Source of the DNA: Pusillimonas sp. DMV24BSW_D
GTDB lineage: Bacteria > Pseudomonadota > Gammaproteobacteria > Burkholderiales > Burkholderiaceae_B
Reading direction: 5' to 3'
DNA: 64,000 bases
NCBI RefSeq assembly: GCF_011388195.1
Contig: NZ_CP049990.1
Coordinates: 682,001 to 746,000 of the forward strand
A program made the translations under genes and the position numbers. This document shows, piece after piece, positions 62,013-64,000 of this stretch. A model generated the notes under the pieces. It saw nothing but the letters and a program-made list of their open reading frames with translations. It was not told where the DNA came from and searched no databases. The number at the start of each line of letters is the position of its first letter. Positions within the stretch are counted from its first letter, which is position 1.

Positions 62013-63519
62013 TGTTCGAGGATTTCTGGCGAACTTGCCGGGTATGGTTTACCGCTGTCGCAACGACGCATACTGGACCATGTTGTTTGTAAGTGAGGCA
62101 GTTGAACGACTAACCGGCTATCGCGCCGAAGAGTTGCTTGGTAATCGAACCGTTGCCTATGCCGATCTGGTTTTTCCTGCTGATGTGGCTTTGGTTAATG
62201 AAAAGGTACGGGAAGGCCTCGAAAAAGGGGGTCACTTCAACCTGGAATACCGGATTTGTCGGGCCGACGGTGAAATCAGGTGGGTTTGGGAGCAAGGGAA
62301 TGCGATGCCCAACCGTAACGGCGATATTTCTTTGCTTGAAGGCTATATAACCGACATCACCAAACGGAAAACCGCCGAATTAAGGCTTTCACAAATGCAG
62401 CGTCAGTCGGCGGTGATCCTTCAATCGGTTACCGAAGGTATTCACGGAATTGATCGTGACGGCCGACTGATGTTCGTGAATGCGGCGGCGTTGAGCATGC
62501 TGGGTTACACCAGTGAAGAAATGCTGGGTAAGCAATCTCATGCCCTGGTGCACCACCACCGAAAAAACGGCTCACTTTATCCCATTACAGAATGCCCGGT
62601 ATTTAAAACGTTGCGTGATGGCCGTGTGCGGCGCGTGGATGAAGATTATTTTTTTCGCAAAGATGGAAGCCCGTTTGCTGTGGAGTATGTTGTGTCCCCC
62701 ACGGTCGATTTCAGCGGTATGGTTACCGGCGCAGTGGTCAGTTTCAGTGATATTACCCAGCGTCTGGCGCTTGAAGAGCAGCTATTGCAAGCACAACGCA
62801 TGGATGCCCTGGGGCAGCTGACAGGGGGTATTGCGCACGACTTCAACAACTTATTAACCGTTATTTTGGGCAATGCCGAACTGCTGGAAGAAAGTCTGAC
62901 CGATGACGACGAAAAAAAACCATTGGCCGGCATGGTCGTTAAAGCGGCTCAACGTGGGGCTGATTTAACCCAGGCATTACTGGCATTTGCCCGTAAACAA
63001 CCTTTGGAACCTAAGGTTGTCGATATCAATGAACTGCTCGGGCAAATCAAGCCGTTTCTGCAACGTGCGCTGGGTGAGCAAATTTTGGTTGATCTGAGTT
63101 GTGATGACATTTTGTACCGAATACATGTCGACCCTGTACAACTTGAAAGTGCCTTATTGAATCTGGCTATTAATGCGCGTGATGCCATGAATGGCAGTGG
63201 CCGGTTATTAATTCGTACTGAAAACCACTGGCTCAGCGTGTCGGAAGCCCAGGAGTTCGAGGTGTCTAAAGGGGCTTATGTTGAAATCTCGGTTTCAGAT
63301 TCCGGGCGGGGTATTGAGCCCGAACTGCTTGAGCGTGTGTTTGAACCCTTTTTCACTACCAAAGAAAGGGGAAAAGGCACGGGGTTGGGGTTAGCCATGG
63401 TGTATGGTTTTGTGCGCCAATCGGGAGGTCAGGTTCGCATTCGCTCAATTGTGAATAAAGGTACAACAGTTCGTTTATTTCTGCCTGCGCTTATTGGCCT
63501 GGGCCGGGCCGTAAGCTAG
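61990..63519 (+). CDS. PAS-PAS hybrid-free sensor histidine kinase
   Basis: A 509-residue cytoplasmic kinase with no membrane segment. Two PAS domains cover about 10-125 and 138-255, then the dimerisation helix with phospho-acceptor His283 (GGIAHDFNNLL) and an HATPase domain (N box INARDAM, G boxes DSGRGIEPE and GTGLGLAMV). No receiver domain is fused and no response-regulator gene follows. Start overlaps the GGDEF gene, so the two are translationally linked; they may sense related cues. The HDFNN-type H box puts it in the NtrB/hybrid-like group. Confidence 0.87.
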   Translation: MNGDSITDVRGFLANLPGMVYRCRNDAYWTMLFVSEAVERLTGYRAEELLGNRTVAYADLVFPADVALVNEKVREGLEKGGHFNLEYRICRADGEIRWVWEQGNAMPNRNGDISLLEGYITDITKRKTAELRLSQMQRQSAVILQSVTEGIHGIDRDGRLMFVNAAALSMLGYTSEEMLGKQSHALVHHHRKNGSLYPITECPVFKTLRDGRVRRVDEDYFFRKDGSPFAVEYVVSPTVDFSGMVTGAVVSFSDITQRLALEEQLLQAQRMDALGQLTGGIAHDFNNLLTVILGNAELLEESLTDDDEKKPLAGMVVKAAQRGADLTQALLAFARKQPLEPKVVDINELLGQIKPFLQRALGEQILVDLSCDDILYRIHVDPVQLESALLNLAINARDAMNGSGRLLIRTENHWLSVSEAQEFEVSKGAYVEISVSDSGRGIEPELLERVFEPFFTTKERGKGTGLGLAMVYGFVRQSGGQVRIRSIVNKGTTVRLFLPALIGLGRAVS

Positions 63520-64000
63520 TTTCGTTTTGGCTTTAATGCTGATTTTCGTAGCACTGCCAGCAAAATCTTTACAAAATATAACAAAAGTATTGCACCGACG
63601 AAATCGCCGGTTACCATCACTAAAAAGCTTTGCCATGATGCGTCGGCATGGCCGTAGAATGCGAACCAAATGTGATGAAGAAAGGCGCTGGTAATGGCAA
63701 AAAGGAAGCAGCATTGTACGAGCAGTTTCGGTGTTAAGTTGGTTAGCGACGCACTTAGGTTATGCCGGTTATTTAATGATAAATAAACGAGATAAGGCGA
63801 AAAAGCCGACAAAAAGCTAACAATTACGGTGTATACTGGGTCGGGGTGGACGACGTAATAAGACCCTGCCAGCCATGATCCAAGCCCAATGCCAATGGCC
63901 CCGGGTGTGCGAAATAACAGTACGCATAACAAGCGGGCGCCGGCCGGCAAGTACACCCAGTTTACGCCCGCAATCCACTCGAATTGGGTGAACAGCCAGC
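63516..64000 (-). CDS. membrane protein, 5' end outside window
   Basis: The frame is open to the window edge, so the start lies beyond 64,000; 161 residues are visible. At least four hydrophobic segments can be seen (starting near LLCVLLFRTPGAIGIGLGSW, YTVIVSFLSAFSPYLVYLSL and VMVTGDFVGAILLLYFVKIL). The N-terminal visible pattern WVYLPAGARLL resembles MASE1-like sensor or membrane domains. It converges on the kinase gene with a four-base overlap. Function is unknown. Confidence 0.65.
   Translation of the reverse strand, partial: WLFTQFEWIAGVNWVYLPAGARLLCVLLFRTPGAIGIGLGSWLAGSYYVVHPDPVYTVIVSFLSAFSPYLVYLSLNNRHNLSASLTNLTPKLLVQCCFLFAITSAFLHHIWFAFYGHADASWQSFLVMVTGDFVGAILLLYFVKILLAVLRKSALKPKRN

Overview
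The window looks like the chromosome of a betaproteobacterium, most likely Burkholderiales and close to Alcaligenaceae. The evidence is the protein sequences, the gene order mnmG-rsmG-parA-parB beside an AT-rich DnaA-box region, and the block tRNA-Tyr/Gly/Thr-tuf-tRNA-Trp-secE-nusG-rplKAJL-rpoBC. Base composition is about half G+C by eye and becomes more AT-rich from about 51 kb to 60 kb. No taxonomic search was possible.

Layout. 1-11.7 kb is accessory metabolism: a TetR end, an MBL hydrolase and an alpha/beta hydrolase; an HMG-CoA-lyase-type enzyme with a CaiB-type CoA transferase and a divergent LysR regulator; and an SsuABC/TauABC-type importer with a class II aldolase and an isochorismatase-type hydrolase, divergent from a LysR-type regulator that has two N-terminal DNA-binding domains. 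11.7-23.7 kb holds S10-operon genes rpsQ to rplC, then guaD and a TSUP permease, then rpsJ and the str genes tuf-fusA-rpsG-rpsL. The S10 operon is therefore split between rplC and rpsJ, with a terminator after rpsJ and a candidate promoter before rplC. 23.7-24.1 kb has no protein gene but contains a promoter, an apparently folded RNA and a terminator. 24.1-34.2 kb is one long catabolic operon: HyuA/HyuB (ATP-dependent hydantoinase/oxoprolinase/carboxylase class), a small zinc-ribbon protein, a cysteine hydrolase, a BMP-type ABC importer and a MarR regulator. 34.3-48.1 kb is rpoC-rpoB-rplLJAK-nusG-secE with tRNAs and a second tuf.

48.1-55.8 kb is the replication/segregation zone: an asparaginase, parB, parA, rsmG and mnmG, three parS sites, DnaA boxes, a cold-shock gene, an aminotransferase and an AT-rich DnaA-box cluster that is the best oriC candidate. 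The translation and transcription genes to its left all run leftward, so they would be on the leading strand of a fork leaving this origin. 55.8-60 kb carries a phosphoesterase and a MarR/acyl-CoA dehydrogenase/enoyl-CoA hydratase operon. 60-64 kb carries a CHASE-PAS-GGDEF protein, a PAS histidine kinase and the end of a membrane protein gene.

Most notable: (1) a candidate structured RNA at about 23,860-24,031; (2) three parS sites within 108 bp, one overlapping the mnmG promoter, beside a possibly bipartite origin; (3) the tandem-HTH LysR regulator; (4) the HyuAB/zinc-ribbon/hydrolase/BMP operon with a 34-bp near-perfect palindrome upstream; (5) the split S10 operon.
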